A stretch of 64,000 nucleotides of DNA from positions 1,674,001-1,738,000 of the forward strand of contig SDUX01000003.1 of NCBI GenBank assembly GCA_008729055.1, in the 5' to 3' direction. Shown one piece after another: positions 10,698 to 20,651 of the stretch. The stretch comes from Pyropia haitanensis. Taxonomy: Eukaryota > Rhodophyta > Bangiophyceae > Bangiales > Bangiaceae. The position numbers and the translations under genes are program-made. Numbering within the stretch: position 1 is the first letter of the stretch; every line of letters starts with the position of its first letter. The notes under the pieces are model-generated. The model was not told the origin of the DNA and did no database searches. It was given only the letters and a program-made list of their open reading frames with translations.

Positions 10698-12493
10698 ACC
10701 CCCTCCGCCGCCGCGCCCGCGAGCGTCGCTCGCAATTTTTGTGGCGGGAGTCGCTCGTCCCCCGTGGTGGTGGCGCGCCTCGCCTTCTGTTCCGTTCGTG
10801 TACAGGACTGTCGCGTTACAGGAAAGTTACTTGCCAAAACTCGTTCGAGTCCGCGACGGTAGAAAAAATACGGTATCTCGACTCTTTCCAGATTCCGTCG
10901 AGATACAGTCGAAAGCGACCGTCGGATTACTTGCCAAAACTCTCTATTGAGCCAGGTCGGCGGTGCTCACGCTCGAATACCCCACTCTGTGTGCACATGT
11001 ACAAGGACATAATTTAATGAGGGATGTGCGGTGGGAAGCGCCTGCGATAGTAGTGGCACGGCGCCATCGTCCATAGTTGTGGCTTTGCTGTCGCTTCTCT
11101 CGTTGATGCGTGCGGTAGGGGAGCACCGCCAGTGAGAGGGGGAAGTGCCTACAACGCTCCATTGCCGATCATCGCGCGGCCGTGCCAGATGGCGGGCTAG
11201 GCTGCCGCACTCCCCCGCCACGGGCTTCCCTCGTCGCTTGAGTGTGTCCAGGGTGACAATAGGGAGGGGGGGGGGGAAGGAAAGAGGGGTCAGCAGCTGG
11301 AGTTCGAGGGCGATGGCGGTTGGTGGCAAGCCGCCGTGAGCACGCGCGGCTGGTGGCGGTGGGATCTCTTCCCGAGAGCGACCGGAAGGCCTGGGCGCGT
11401 CGGTGTTGGACCTCGCGTGGGCGGGGTGTCGGTGAGTGGGTTGAGGAGGGCATGGGGCGGGGCGAGGGGCCGAGATGGGAAGTCGCCCGAGGGGACAGCC
11501 CCGCGGCCAGCCTCCCATCACCGTCTGCAGTGACTGTGCGTTTCGCCGCAAGAATTGTCATAGCCACGGGCGGAACCAGGTGAGCTGGCAATGCAGTCGC
11601 CTGTTTTTGGCCAGAGCGCAGCGGGATAGTGACGTGTTCTGCGGTACGCAGCAACTGTCTAGCTCACCGTGGGGGGCGAGCTGGTGCAGGTCGCAGTGGT
11701 TGAGGAGCTGGCAGGCGCCCTGGGGTTCCCCTGTCTGGCCCCGTGCGTCGGCGCACCGAGGTAGGACACCTCACCGCACACGCGGGCGCAGCGTGGCGCG
11801 CAGGCATGCAGAGCGGCGGCACGCCCATCTGACACGCGAGGGTGCCCGCCCGCATAGCGGCGTTGACTACAGGAGGGGGACAGACGGGACACGCGTGCTC
11901 ACCCAGCCTCTTTGGTCTCAACGATAGGGATAGGGGGTGGGAGGCGGGGCTGGTCCTGCGTAACTGGCGTGCGTCCGCTATCTTTGACGGTTCCCCCTCC
12001 GCCACGACCATCTGCCGGGTTCTCCCCGTGCCTGGCACGGGGTGAAGTCTACGGGCAGCCACTCACCGGTCCACTGCCGCCGACCGAGACGCTGCTCTCG
12101 TGGTTGGTCGATGGCGCGCGTCAGCGTGGTGCCCGCCGCGTGGGGACGGCGCCTCACGGCGCCCGGGGGCCCGCCGTGCCGGCAAACCGCCTCCGCATCG
12201 CCGCGCCGTTCGTTGCTGTCCAATGCACCTCTCTCCGCCGCGCCCACGCCTGTCCCCCGCCGACCACAAGAGTACATACCCCCAGCTGCGCAGCGGGATG
12301 AGGGTCGCAGCGGCACGCTCGGAAAAAAACAACAGTCGCAAAAGGAAGTCGCCACCCACCGCCCCCCAACACACAGACCCCGTCGAGTGGCGCCCCGCAC
12401 CCGTCTGGACGGCCGCGTCGCCCCTCCTGCCGCCACGCTCAAGTCCCCACCCCCACCCCCCCCCCCCCCCCCCCCCCCCCTCCAAGGTGCACC
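10697..12493. other. intergenic, with a balanced-composition island holding a direct repeat and hairpin
   Basis: From about 10735 to 11110 the DNA is much less GC-rich. It holds two copies of TTACTTGCCAAAACTC exactly 100 bases apart (10827-10842 and 10927-10942) and between them a perfect 10-bp inverted repeat, GTATCTCGAC at 10873-10882 and GTCGAGATAC at 10897-10906. The remainder to 12455 is GC-rich without a supportable gene. A C25 run at 12456-12480 lies just downstream of the stop of the next minus-strand gene. Confidence 0.5.
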
Positions 12494-14886
12494 CTATCCC
12501 CGAGTCCCACTCGCCCCCGCGTCCCCGCCCTCATGCCCGCTGTCACTGCTCGTCGAGCCCCCCTCCCCGTCCAGTGCAAGCGACGACAGGCGCCGCCGGA
12601 GTGGTTGGCCGTCGCCCGTCTTGACCGCCGCGGGCGCAGGCGAGCCGCCCGGTGGGTCCCCCGTCCGCTCCCGCCCAGGGCCAGGCGGCGGCACCCCCCC
12701 CCGCCCATTGGGGGGCGGACGCCCCCCCTCGTCCGCGTCGGCCGCCCCACCACAACCGCCCCCCCCGCCCCCCACCCCCCCGCCCTTGGCAGCGGCCGCC
12801 GCCGCGGCACCCGCCTCTGCCAGCTGCCGCCGCACCGTCGCGACGCGCATGCGGAGCATGTCCACCTCGGCGCGCGCCTCGGCGAGGCCCACCTTGGCAA
12901 CGATGAGCATCTGCTCACGCTCCCCCACCGCCGCGTCCCCGTCCGCGGCGGCCGACGCGAGGCGGCTGGCCAGCCGCGCCGCCCGGTCGTCGAGCGCGGC
13001 GTACTCGGCGAGCAGCGGCATGCCATCGTCCACAATTGCGTCGAGCGTGCGCGCCGTCAATGGCGCGAGCACCGAGTAGGGGATGGCCCCGCTGCGCGCG
13101 GCGGTGAGCGCTGCCACCTCCGCGTCCAGGAGCGCCAGCAGCCGCGCCTGCCGCGAGTCAATCGTGTGGGCCACCTCGGCGGCCAAGGTCGGGGAGCCCG
13201 CCGCCGCTGCCGCCGCCGCGACGGACGCGGGGTCGCCTGCCGCGGCGGCGGCCACAGTGGCGGTTGCGGCCGCGGTCGAGGGGGGTCCCGCTGACAACGT
13301 GGCGCCTGGGGGGGATCCCCCGCTCCCACCTGCCACCCCCGCGGGAGAGCTCTCCACCGACGCCTCCTTGACCGTGCCCCCGCCGACGCTCTTCCGCACC
13401 CTGCCCAGAAAGGTGCGGGCGCCCCGAAAAATCGACGGCTTGGCCGCCGGCGGTGTCGCGCGACGGTCCGCGGCGGTGAGGCTCGCCGGGGGGGGAGGGC
13501 GCGCGGTCAGTGGCGCCGGTGGGGGGGGCACGTCGCCGTCACCGCCGCCAACGGCAGGTGCCAGCGGCGGCGCGCCAGCCGCCACGGGCGGCAGGACCGC
13601 CGCGGCCGCGTCCGTCAGACCGCCCACGCCTGCCGGGCTGGCGTGGGCGTCCCCCCCCCCCACCCCCCCCTCCCCCCCCACAACACCCCCCTCCCTCCCA
13701 AACGGCGGGCCGTCGCCCCCGAGGTCGCCCCCCACGGGGGTGCGAGGGAGCGCCGACGTGGATGACGAGACCGCCGTCGGTGGCCGCGCACCGCTGCTCC
13801 ACCGACGGTCCGGGGAGCGGTCGTGGCCGGCGCGGCCGCCGCCCCCGCCCCGGTCACGCCCCCGGTCGCGGTCACGATCGCGGTCCCCGTCCCGATCCCT
13901 GCCGCGGTCGCGGTCGCGGTCACGGTCACGGTCCCGGGCTCCACGGCCACCCGCTCTCCTCGCCGTCGAGCCGCCATCATCGCCGCTGCTACTCGCCTCC
14001 CCCCCCACGCTGCCCGAGCGGGCCGCGCCTCGCCGCCGCCGCCGCCGTTGTCGCTCATCCGTATCAGGGGTGCCCACGCGGCCGGCGGTCGCGTCGGCGC
14101 CGCTGCCACCCCCCTCCGCTTCGTCGTCTTCCGTGGACATGTAGCCGGCCAGATCGGGGGACGTGGTGGCGGCGACCGGCCGGCGGCGGCGGCTGCCGCC
14201 GTCCCGACCACCCCCTCTCGCCCCCCCACCATCGCCGCTGCCGCCACTCTGCCGGCGGCCGCCGCCGCCAATGGACGACGCGGCCGACGAGTCCACCTCG
14301 AGCACCTCCGTGCCAAACTCCCGCCGCCGCCGCCCGCGGGAGGGCGCCCACGGCGCGCCGGGCGCGGCGCCGCGGTCGCCGCGGCCACCGCCCCCCCGCC
14401 CACCGCCGCCGTCCCGCCGCGCCCGCCGGCCGCGCCCGCTGCCGCTGCCGTCCCCACCGTCGTTGCCATAGTCCGAGTCGTCGTCGTCGTCGTAGTTGGG
14501 GATGGCGTGCCCGCTCCCGCGTTGGCGCCCGCCTTCGCGTCCCCGTCCCCCTCTCCCCCCCCTGATGAAGACGACGCAGACGCCGACATGGATGCCGACG
14601 CCGATGCCGACGCCGAAGCTCCCGACGGGGGGGCGTCAGCCGCCACAACGGGCGACGGCGGCGACGATGCCGACGATGACAGCGACCGCCGGCGGAGGGG
14701 CGGCTGGCGCGGTCGCCGCCGCGCAGCGTCAGCGGCCGCGTCAGCGGCGGCGGCGGCGGTGGCGGCGGCCGCAGCAGCAACATCGGCAGCCTCTACTGCT
14801 CGCCGATTGGCATCGTCGGCGCCGCCCTCCCCGCCGCTGTCCCCGTCGGTGCTCGACTCGTAGGCGCGGCGGTGACGTTGGTCCAT
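12494..14886 (-). CDS. unknown protein with Arg-Asp dipeptide repeats and a C-terminal coiled coil
   Basis: The ATG at 14886 opens MDQRHRRAYESSTDG, followed by Ala-rich and Ser-Ala repeats. At the C8 run 14555-14562 the sensible frame changes, continuing as NYDDDDDSDYGNDG and then without break to TAG at 12494-12496. The middle has an Arg/Asp alternating tract (RDRDRDRDRDRGRDRDGD) encoded around 13835-13930, of the kind seen in RS/RD-rich RNA-processing factors. Near the C terminus, SIFRGARTFLGRVRKSV precedes a heptad-rich helical stretch (RQARLLALLDAEVAALTAA ... EREQMLIVAKVGLAEARAEVDMLRMRVATVRRQLAEA) that should form a coiled coil. I do not know the family; a nuclear RNA-associated role is only an inference from the RD repeats. 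If the homopolymer is correct, the gene would instead start downstream, near 14305. Confidence 0.55.
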
Positions 14887-15181
14887 AGAGGGCGCACGCA
14901 CCCTTCTCCCTTCCCGCCCCCCCCCACCCCCCTCCCACCCGCCGCCGAGCTCAAAACGCGATGACAGGTGGAGCACCGGGGGGGCAGCGGCGGGCGGTTG
15001 GGTGAGGTGAGAGGGGCGGGGGGGAAATGGGGGGAAAAGGGGGGGGGGAAAGGGGGGGCAGGGACAGCAAGGGGGGTCGGCGGGAAGCGGCCGGTCGCCC
15101 AAAAGAAAGGCCTCCCGTTGCGTGGGACGGCGGGCAGGGGGATGCAGGCGACGATGCGCCGCGGCGCGCCGCCACCGCCAC

Positions 15182-15235
15182 CGTCGCTGTTGCTGCTGCT
15201 GCTGCTGCCGCCGCTGCTGTTGCTGCGTCGCGGAG
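15182..15235. repeat. CTG/CCG trinucleotide repeat
   Basis: An imperfect array of CTG with CCG and TTG interruptions. It lies in DNA without a supported gene. Confidence 0.8.
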
Positions 15236-16103
15236 GTAAGCCGGTGACTGGGGCTTGAGCGGGTAGCGTGAGGGAACGGGGGAAACAGATGCAGCCGCGT
15301 GCGCGCCAGGTACGCGCCGCGGGCAGGGCGGGCAGCGCGGGCAGCGTCACGCGGGCGGGGCAGCGCACGGTGGCCGCGTCGGCGGCAGCGCCGCGGCGGG
15401 CCGCGCACACCCGCCTCGACGGCGCGTGACGCCGCCCTCGCCGTCACCCTCGCGGTGCGCGCATCGTCAGCAGGGCGCGGAAACGGGTCTCGGAGAGGGG
15501 GGGCGTGGTTGGCCCGCCGCCCACCCGCCCGCCCGGGCGGACAACAACCGCACGTGGCGCGCGGCGGGTGGGTGCGGCGGCCTACGGCTGGGCTGGCAGA
15601 AGGCGGGCCCCCCTCCAAACGAGCAGCAGAAAGGTGGCGGTGCCGGTCGGGACTCGCCTCGCGGTGGTGGTCCCAGTCAGCACGCTTCCGCGGGAGCTGC
15701 CGGCTTTCAAATCCAATGGATAGACAAGTACAAAGTACACCCATGGACTGCCGCCGCCGATCCTGGCACTTGGCGAAGGCTCGATCGGCGGCGCGCCTCG
15801 ATCGAGTGCACAGCGACGGCTGCAGCACAATTCTCGCCCCCCTCCTCCGCGAGGTGACCCCGCGGCTGCCGCCGCGGATGCAACACCCCGCTCGCCCATG
15901 CGCAGCGGCAAAGGCACGGCCGCCCGAACACCACCAGCCCGTGTCGTAAGCAGCCCCCTCTTCCCACCCACGCACCCCCCTCCCAAACGCTCGTCCGGTG
16001 CCACCCACCATCGTCATGCGGGGGAAAGGGTGGGATGAGCGTTCGGGATCCCGCGCCTCGCCGCCCACCGGCGCCGCGGGGTTGGGCGCCCCGGCGTTGC
16101 GTG

Positions 16104-16175
16104 CCGCCGCCGCCGCTGGCGCTGCTGCCGCTGCTGCCGCTGCTGCCGCCGCTACCGCCGCTGCCACCGCTGCCG
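16104..16175. repeat. CCGCTGCTG-type trinucleotide repeat
   Basis: An imperfect run of GCC, GCT and CTG triplets in DNA without a supported gene. The pattern resembles the array at 15182-15235. Confidence 0.75.
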
Positions 16176-16858
16176 GTATCGCCTTTGTTCCCCCCCCCCC
16201 TCCCACACTCCCCGCCTCGACGCCAAACGGGCGCCCCGGCGCGCACAGCGCCTGTAGGCCGTGCCGCAGCCGCCGCCGCTGCTACCGCTGCTGCAATCCG
16301 CTGCCTACAGAGCTGCATTCCGCGCCGTGCGGGGATGGCGGTGGGCCACGGAGTGGGGTGGGGGGGAGGAGAGCCGCGAAGAAAGCACCCGCCTGGAGCG
16401 TGCTCCTACCCCCCCTGCCTTTCGCACCCCCCGCCCCCCCGGTCCCGACCCCCCTCCGACACACAATCATGGCCCACGCGGCCGCGGCGCAACCGCCCTG
16501 CCCCCGCTGTGAGCGCCAGCGCCAGTGACCGCCGCGGGCGGCCTCGCACGCCCTATATGGGTCCCCCACCGCGGGGATGGGCGCAACTGCCGCCCCCGCC
16601 ATGATGAACGCCGTCCCCGCCGCTGCCGTCGTCGTCGCCGTCGTCGCCGCCGCCGCTGCCGCCCCCCCCCTCTCGCCCCTCGTGCGTCGCCGTTTGCGTG
16701 CTAGTGCTGCACGAACGCAGGTGGTTCTGTTCCGCTTGCACCCCTCCGCCGGGCGGCTGCCAACGGCGGTCCGCCAGCGGCTGGGCCTGCGGCGGCGTCT
16801 GCGGCGACGCGGCGCGGGCGGCGCCGGAGGAGGTGGCGGCTGTGGGGGGGACGGTGGC

Positions 16859-17010
16859 GGCGGCGGCGGCGGCGGCGGCGACGGCAGCGGCGGCAGCGGC
16901 AGCGGGGACAGCGGCAGCAGCGGTGACAGCGGCGGCAGCGGTGACAGCGGCGGCAGCGGTGACAGCGGCAGCTGCGGTGACGGCGGCGGCGGTGGCGGCT
17001 GCAGAGGGCT
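16859..17010. repeat. GGC array followed by an 18-bp minisatellite
   Basis: A run of GGC triplets is followed by about three copies of the 18-bp unit AGCGGTGACAGCGGCGGC and degenerate neighbours. In one plus frame it reads Gly-Asp-Ser-Gly-Gly-Ser, in the minus strand Ala-Ala-Val-Thr-Ala-Ala. Confidence 0.85.
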
Positions 17011-17340
17011 GGCAGGGGTAGCAACCGAAATCGGGCGGTGGTGAACAACGGTGGGCGGCGGGCGGCGGCAACCGTGAGCGACCGGGTGGTGGCGGAGGTC
17101 TACCAGGACGACGCCCCCGTCCTCCCCGGCGGTCACCCGTGAAGGCGCTCCCGTCTGCGGCCGTGACGGCGAGGCCCCGTGGCCGCCGCCTTCCTCCCTC
17201 TCCCCTTCGCCGCTGTCGGGGGGCCTGTCGGTCCAGCACAGGGTCCAGCACACCGCCCCTTCTACCAACAGCGGCCCGCCCTCCCCCCTCCCCTCAACTC
17301 CCCGCGGCAGCGGCCGCGGCAGCCTCCCGGGGGCACCGCC

Positions 17341-17569
17341 ATGGAGTGGCCCGGATCGTACGCCCCCCCCCCCACGCCCCCCCCCCCCTACGATGCGAGC
17401 AGCCGACGCGTTGGACGACGGGGAGGACCCGTTGGAGGCGTGGACGGAGTTTGCCGCGTTCCTCGCCACTGCGTACGAGGCGTATGTCGCGGCGCCGCTG
17501 GCGTTTGCCGCCGCCTACGCCGGCGCCATTGACGATGCCCTCTGCGCGAACGAGCAGGGGTATTACTAG
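17341..17569 (+). CDS. small acidic protein, frame broken at a C run
   Basis: The ATG at 17341 opens MEWPGSYAPPPTPPPP and runs into the C12 stretch at about 17377-17388. After it the frame starting at 17393 (MRAADALDDGEDPLEAW) reads to TAG at 17567-17569 and looks like genuine protein: AWTEFAAFLATAYEAYV is an aromatic-rich amphipathic helix, then a hydrophobic helix and a polar tail ending CANEQGYY. I infer one protein of about 75 residues with a miscounted homopolymer. The shorter alternative is the 58-residue ORF from 17393 alone. The family is not recognised. The acid-plus-aromatic pattern would suit a protein-interaction peptide, but this is inference. Antisense frames give only Pro/Arg-rich text. 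Confidence 0.45.
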
Positions 17570-18699
17570 TGTCAAGGGGACGGGGGGGAGATGGGGGGGG
17601 GGGGGCGATGGTGCCGGCTGGAACCAGTGAGCGCTGCGCCGAAGCCGCAGTGGTGGCGGGGCACAGCAGCAGCCGACACCGCCGCCAGGATGACCGACGA
17701 CGAGGCGACGTCGGCCGCCCCTTGGGTGCGACCTGTTGCCCCTACCCGCACCCGCTCGTCTGTACCCCCCAGAGGCGCGGGGTGGCCCAGAGGACAGCGC
17801 CGGTGCCGCCTGTGTGCCGCCGCACCCACGTGCTCAGCACCGCCCGCAGCCGACGGGCCAGACTGGTGCGGAGCGCACCCTGTACCCCTCTCAGCAAGAC
17901 CGCCCTACCCGACGGTGGACGTTGGCCAAGGTCGCCAATGCCAAGAGCGAGGTGGTGGCTGCTGCGGCGGCGGCGGCGGCGGCTGCAGCGGCGACGGCGG
18001 CGGCGACGGAGGCAGGGCAGCGGGTAGGCCGTGCCGGCGGTAGGCAGGGGAAGCAGTGAGGTGGCGCGCGCGGCGGCGATGCCGGCAGCGCTGTGGCGGT
18101 TGCCGTTGCGGTCAAGCCGGCAAGCACCCCACCCCCCATCCCCATCTACAACGGTGCACCCGACGCCCACCGCAACGCGTGGCGGGTGGCGGCACTGGTG
18201 ATGGCGGTGGGGGGCGGTGACAGAGCGTGGGGGCGGGTTGCCGCGTGGGGAGGGGCTCCCCCCAGCGACAGGTCCTGCGGGTGGCAGCGGCAGCGGCGGC
18301 GACGGCAAGCGGTGGGGGACAGAGCAACAGGGGGGAGAGGGGGGCGGACAGAAGAGATGAGCAGGCAGGCTGGCAGGCAAGTGACAACCACGTCGCGCCC
18401 GTCCCCTCCCCCGCCCGCCAACCGCGGCGGTGTCGGCCTCGTGTGGCGCGGCGGGGGGCGGCGGGGGGCGGCGGCGGCGTCAGTGGTGGGGGCAGCGACT
18501 GTGGGGGCCCAAAAAAGAAAACTTGTGCCCACCACGGGAAGACTGCACAGGCCAGGAGCCCCCGCCCTGCCCGCCCCTTCCCCGTTGGCTCCCGGCACGC
18601 GCCCGCCGACAGCGGGGCGTGCAGCGACGGGCCGGGCGGAGCCCCCCCCCCCCCCCCCCCCACCTTGCACGGCGCTCTCGCCTCCCCCCGCGGCGGCCC
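17570..18699. other. intergenic, nothing recognised
   Basis: GC-rich DNA between the small plus-strand ORF and the stop of the minus-strand TBC gene at 18700. It contains GCG triplet stretches near 17963-18008 and a C19 run near 18642-18660. Open frames occur on both strands but none carries a domain-like pattern. Confidence 0.45.
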
Positions 18700-20651
18700 T
18701 TAGGGGGGCCGTCCCCCTCCTCCCGCGGTGGGGCTCAACGGCCGCGCTGCTGCTGCAGCGGCGGCCGCCGCCGCTGCCGCAGCCGGCGTCGTGGGCGTGC
18801 CCACCCCCCCCGCGGCCGCACTGCTCCCGTCGGCCGTCGACGGCGCACCGGTGGCGCGCACGGACGGCGTGCCGCCGGGCACGGTCGCCGCTGCCGCTGC
18901 CGACACCGCCGATGCCCTTCCGCCCCCCCCCGCCATGGCCGACGGGGATGGTGGCAATGGCGGCACGCGGGGCAGCCCCGCGCCCCCCCCGCCAAAGGGC
19001 GGACGGGCCGCGCCGACGGGCACCCGCGGGTGGAGGCGGAGGCGGGACCAGACGTCCTCGCCGAGCCCCCGCCCGAGGCGGAGGCCCACCTCCACCACCT
19101 CCTCCACCTTGACGCCCACCCCCGCTTCCAGGCGACGCGTGTCGAGGGGGGCGGCGCCGCCCCAGGCGGCCGCCCCACCAGCACCGCCGCGGCTAGCGCC
19201 GCCCCCGCCTTTGGCACCCGATACCGCGGCCGGCCGGCCGGCGGCAGGGGCGCCGCCGCCGATCAGCGGGCGCCCCCCCCGACCCGGCGCGTCGTCCCCC
19301 TTGGCGGTAATGACATGCTCACACTCAATCACCACCCGCGCCGCTACAAACAGCACGTTGAGGTGAGGCCCATACGCCATGAGCAGGTCCCACAGGCGGA
19401 CCATCTCGCCCATTGGCGGCACGCACGCGCCTAGCGACGAGATGAGGGGGAACGCGTACATGGCCGCGCGGAGCCCCCGTGCGGAGAGCGCCGCCGCCAC
19501 CGCCGGCGCCGCGCAGCCGAGCACCTCGTCCAGCAGCCCGCACCCGTCCGACGCGCCCGCATAGTGCGCCACGTACCGGGGGATGGCCGCCCCCACCCAC
19601 ACGCGGAAGCACGCGTACGCGTCGGGCTCGGGGAGGAGGTACAGGAAGGGCGCCGCGAGGATGGACAGGCACTGCTGGTAGCCGCCGCGGACGTTGCCCG
19701 TTGCGTGCACATACGCGTTGAGGAGGCGGATGAGGGCCGCGGCGGGCACGCGGGTGGTAAAGTCGGGGCTCTTGGGGAAGGTCCGCCGCGCGTCCTCGCG
19801 GATCTTGCGGTCGTCGGCCGACGGGCCGCGGCGGACGAGCTCGGGGTAGAGGCCGGGCGGGAGCGGGCCGACGCGCAGCAGGGCCTTCCAAACCAGGCCA
19901 CGCAGGCTGGGCGCCCCCGGTGGGGGGGGGTGGACGCGTCGACGGGGAGGCCCTCGGCGGCTACCATGCGGCGGAGGGCGGGGAGGGGCACGGGGGGGAC
20001 CGCCGCCAACGCCGCCCGGTAGCGGTCAGTGAGGGTCTGGGCGACGGGGGGCGTTGGGGGGAGCGGGGGGGAGGCGGCCGCGGGCGTCGCACCCCGTTCT
20101 GGCGGCGCCGCGGAGGGCGGGCGGCCAGGGGGGGAACCGGAAGCCGCAACGCAACCCGCACCGCCGCCACCGCCGTCCGCGCCGTCGGCCGCGGCGCCAC
20201 CCCCCGGTGGGGGCAGCCCGTCGGCCGCCCCGTCGCCGCCCCCGCCCGCGTCCCCACCACCGTCGACAGCGTCACCGCCGGGAGCGTGCCGGCCCGCGGC
20301 CGGCTGGGGCGACGCCGCCGCCGCGCCGCGCTCCTCCCCCCTGCGCCCCGACCTCGCGGCGGCCGCCGCGTCAGCCGCCGCGTCCGCCGTCGCCGCCGTG
20401 GCCCCCCCCCCACCGCCACCCCGACGCGCAACCCCCCGCTCCCCCGCTGCCGCGGCGACCACCGCCGCGGGCCGCGGCCGCCCCCGCGACGACCGAGGCG
20501 GCGTCGCCGCGTCGGCGCCGGCGGCGGGTGGTGCGGGCCGCGATGCCGCCGCGGCGGCCGCGCCCGTCGTGGGCGCCGCCACCGCCGCCGCCGCGACGGT
20601 CGCGGCCGACGCGGCGGCGGTGGCGGCCGGGCCGGCGCGCGGCGGGACCAT
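18700..20651 (-). CDS. BUB2: TBC-domain Rab/Ras-family GAP of the BUB2/Cdc16 type
   Basis: The TBC domain is complete across one frame break. In one frame RYRAALAAVPPVPLPALRRMVAAE runs up to the G9 run at 19922-19930; the next frame continues SLRGLVWKALLRVGPLPPG and KIREDARRTFPKSPDF, then LIRLLNAYVHATGNVRGGYQ, and MYAFPLISSLGACVPPMG, LWDLLMAYGPHLNVLFV. The arginine finger is intact in the IxxDxxR form (IREDARR). The glutamine finger is YQQC, keeping YxQ but with Cys where Gly is usual. The APFLYLLPE and LWDLLMAYGPHLNVL wording is typical of BUB2/Cdc16, GAPs for a Tem1/Spg1-like GTPase in mitotic exit or septation control. The C-terminal ~200 residues are low complexity and end at TAA 18700-18702. 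The start is uncertain: the upstream frame is Ala/Pro-rich, and I chose the in-frame ATG at 20651. Confidence 0.8.

Larger units (their letters stand above)
14887..17340. other. intergenic, repetitive GC-rich DNA
   Basis: No gene is firmly supported. The segment has G runs near 15030-15060, CTG/CCG trinucleotide repeats and the minisatellite at 16859-17010. A plus-strand frame from ATG 16577 starts with a signal-peptide-like stretch (MNAVPAAAVVVAVVAAAAA) and runs into a Gly-Asp-Ser repeat to 17044, but its middle looks like random Arg-rich translation, so I leave it uncalled. Antisense frames over the same DNA are equally long. Confidence 0.4.

Noticed and set aside
10836..10856. GTTCGAGTCC resembling a tRNA B box
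   Set aside because: The flanking bases cannot form a T-arm stem or an acceptor stem; the match is part of the palindrome CTCGTTCGAG-like sequence.
13615..16206. An 863-codon minus-strand frame
   Set aside because: Only its part from ATG 14886 looks like a real N terminus. The upstream half is low complexity and the downstream half is the wrong frame of the RD/coiled-coil gene.
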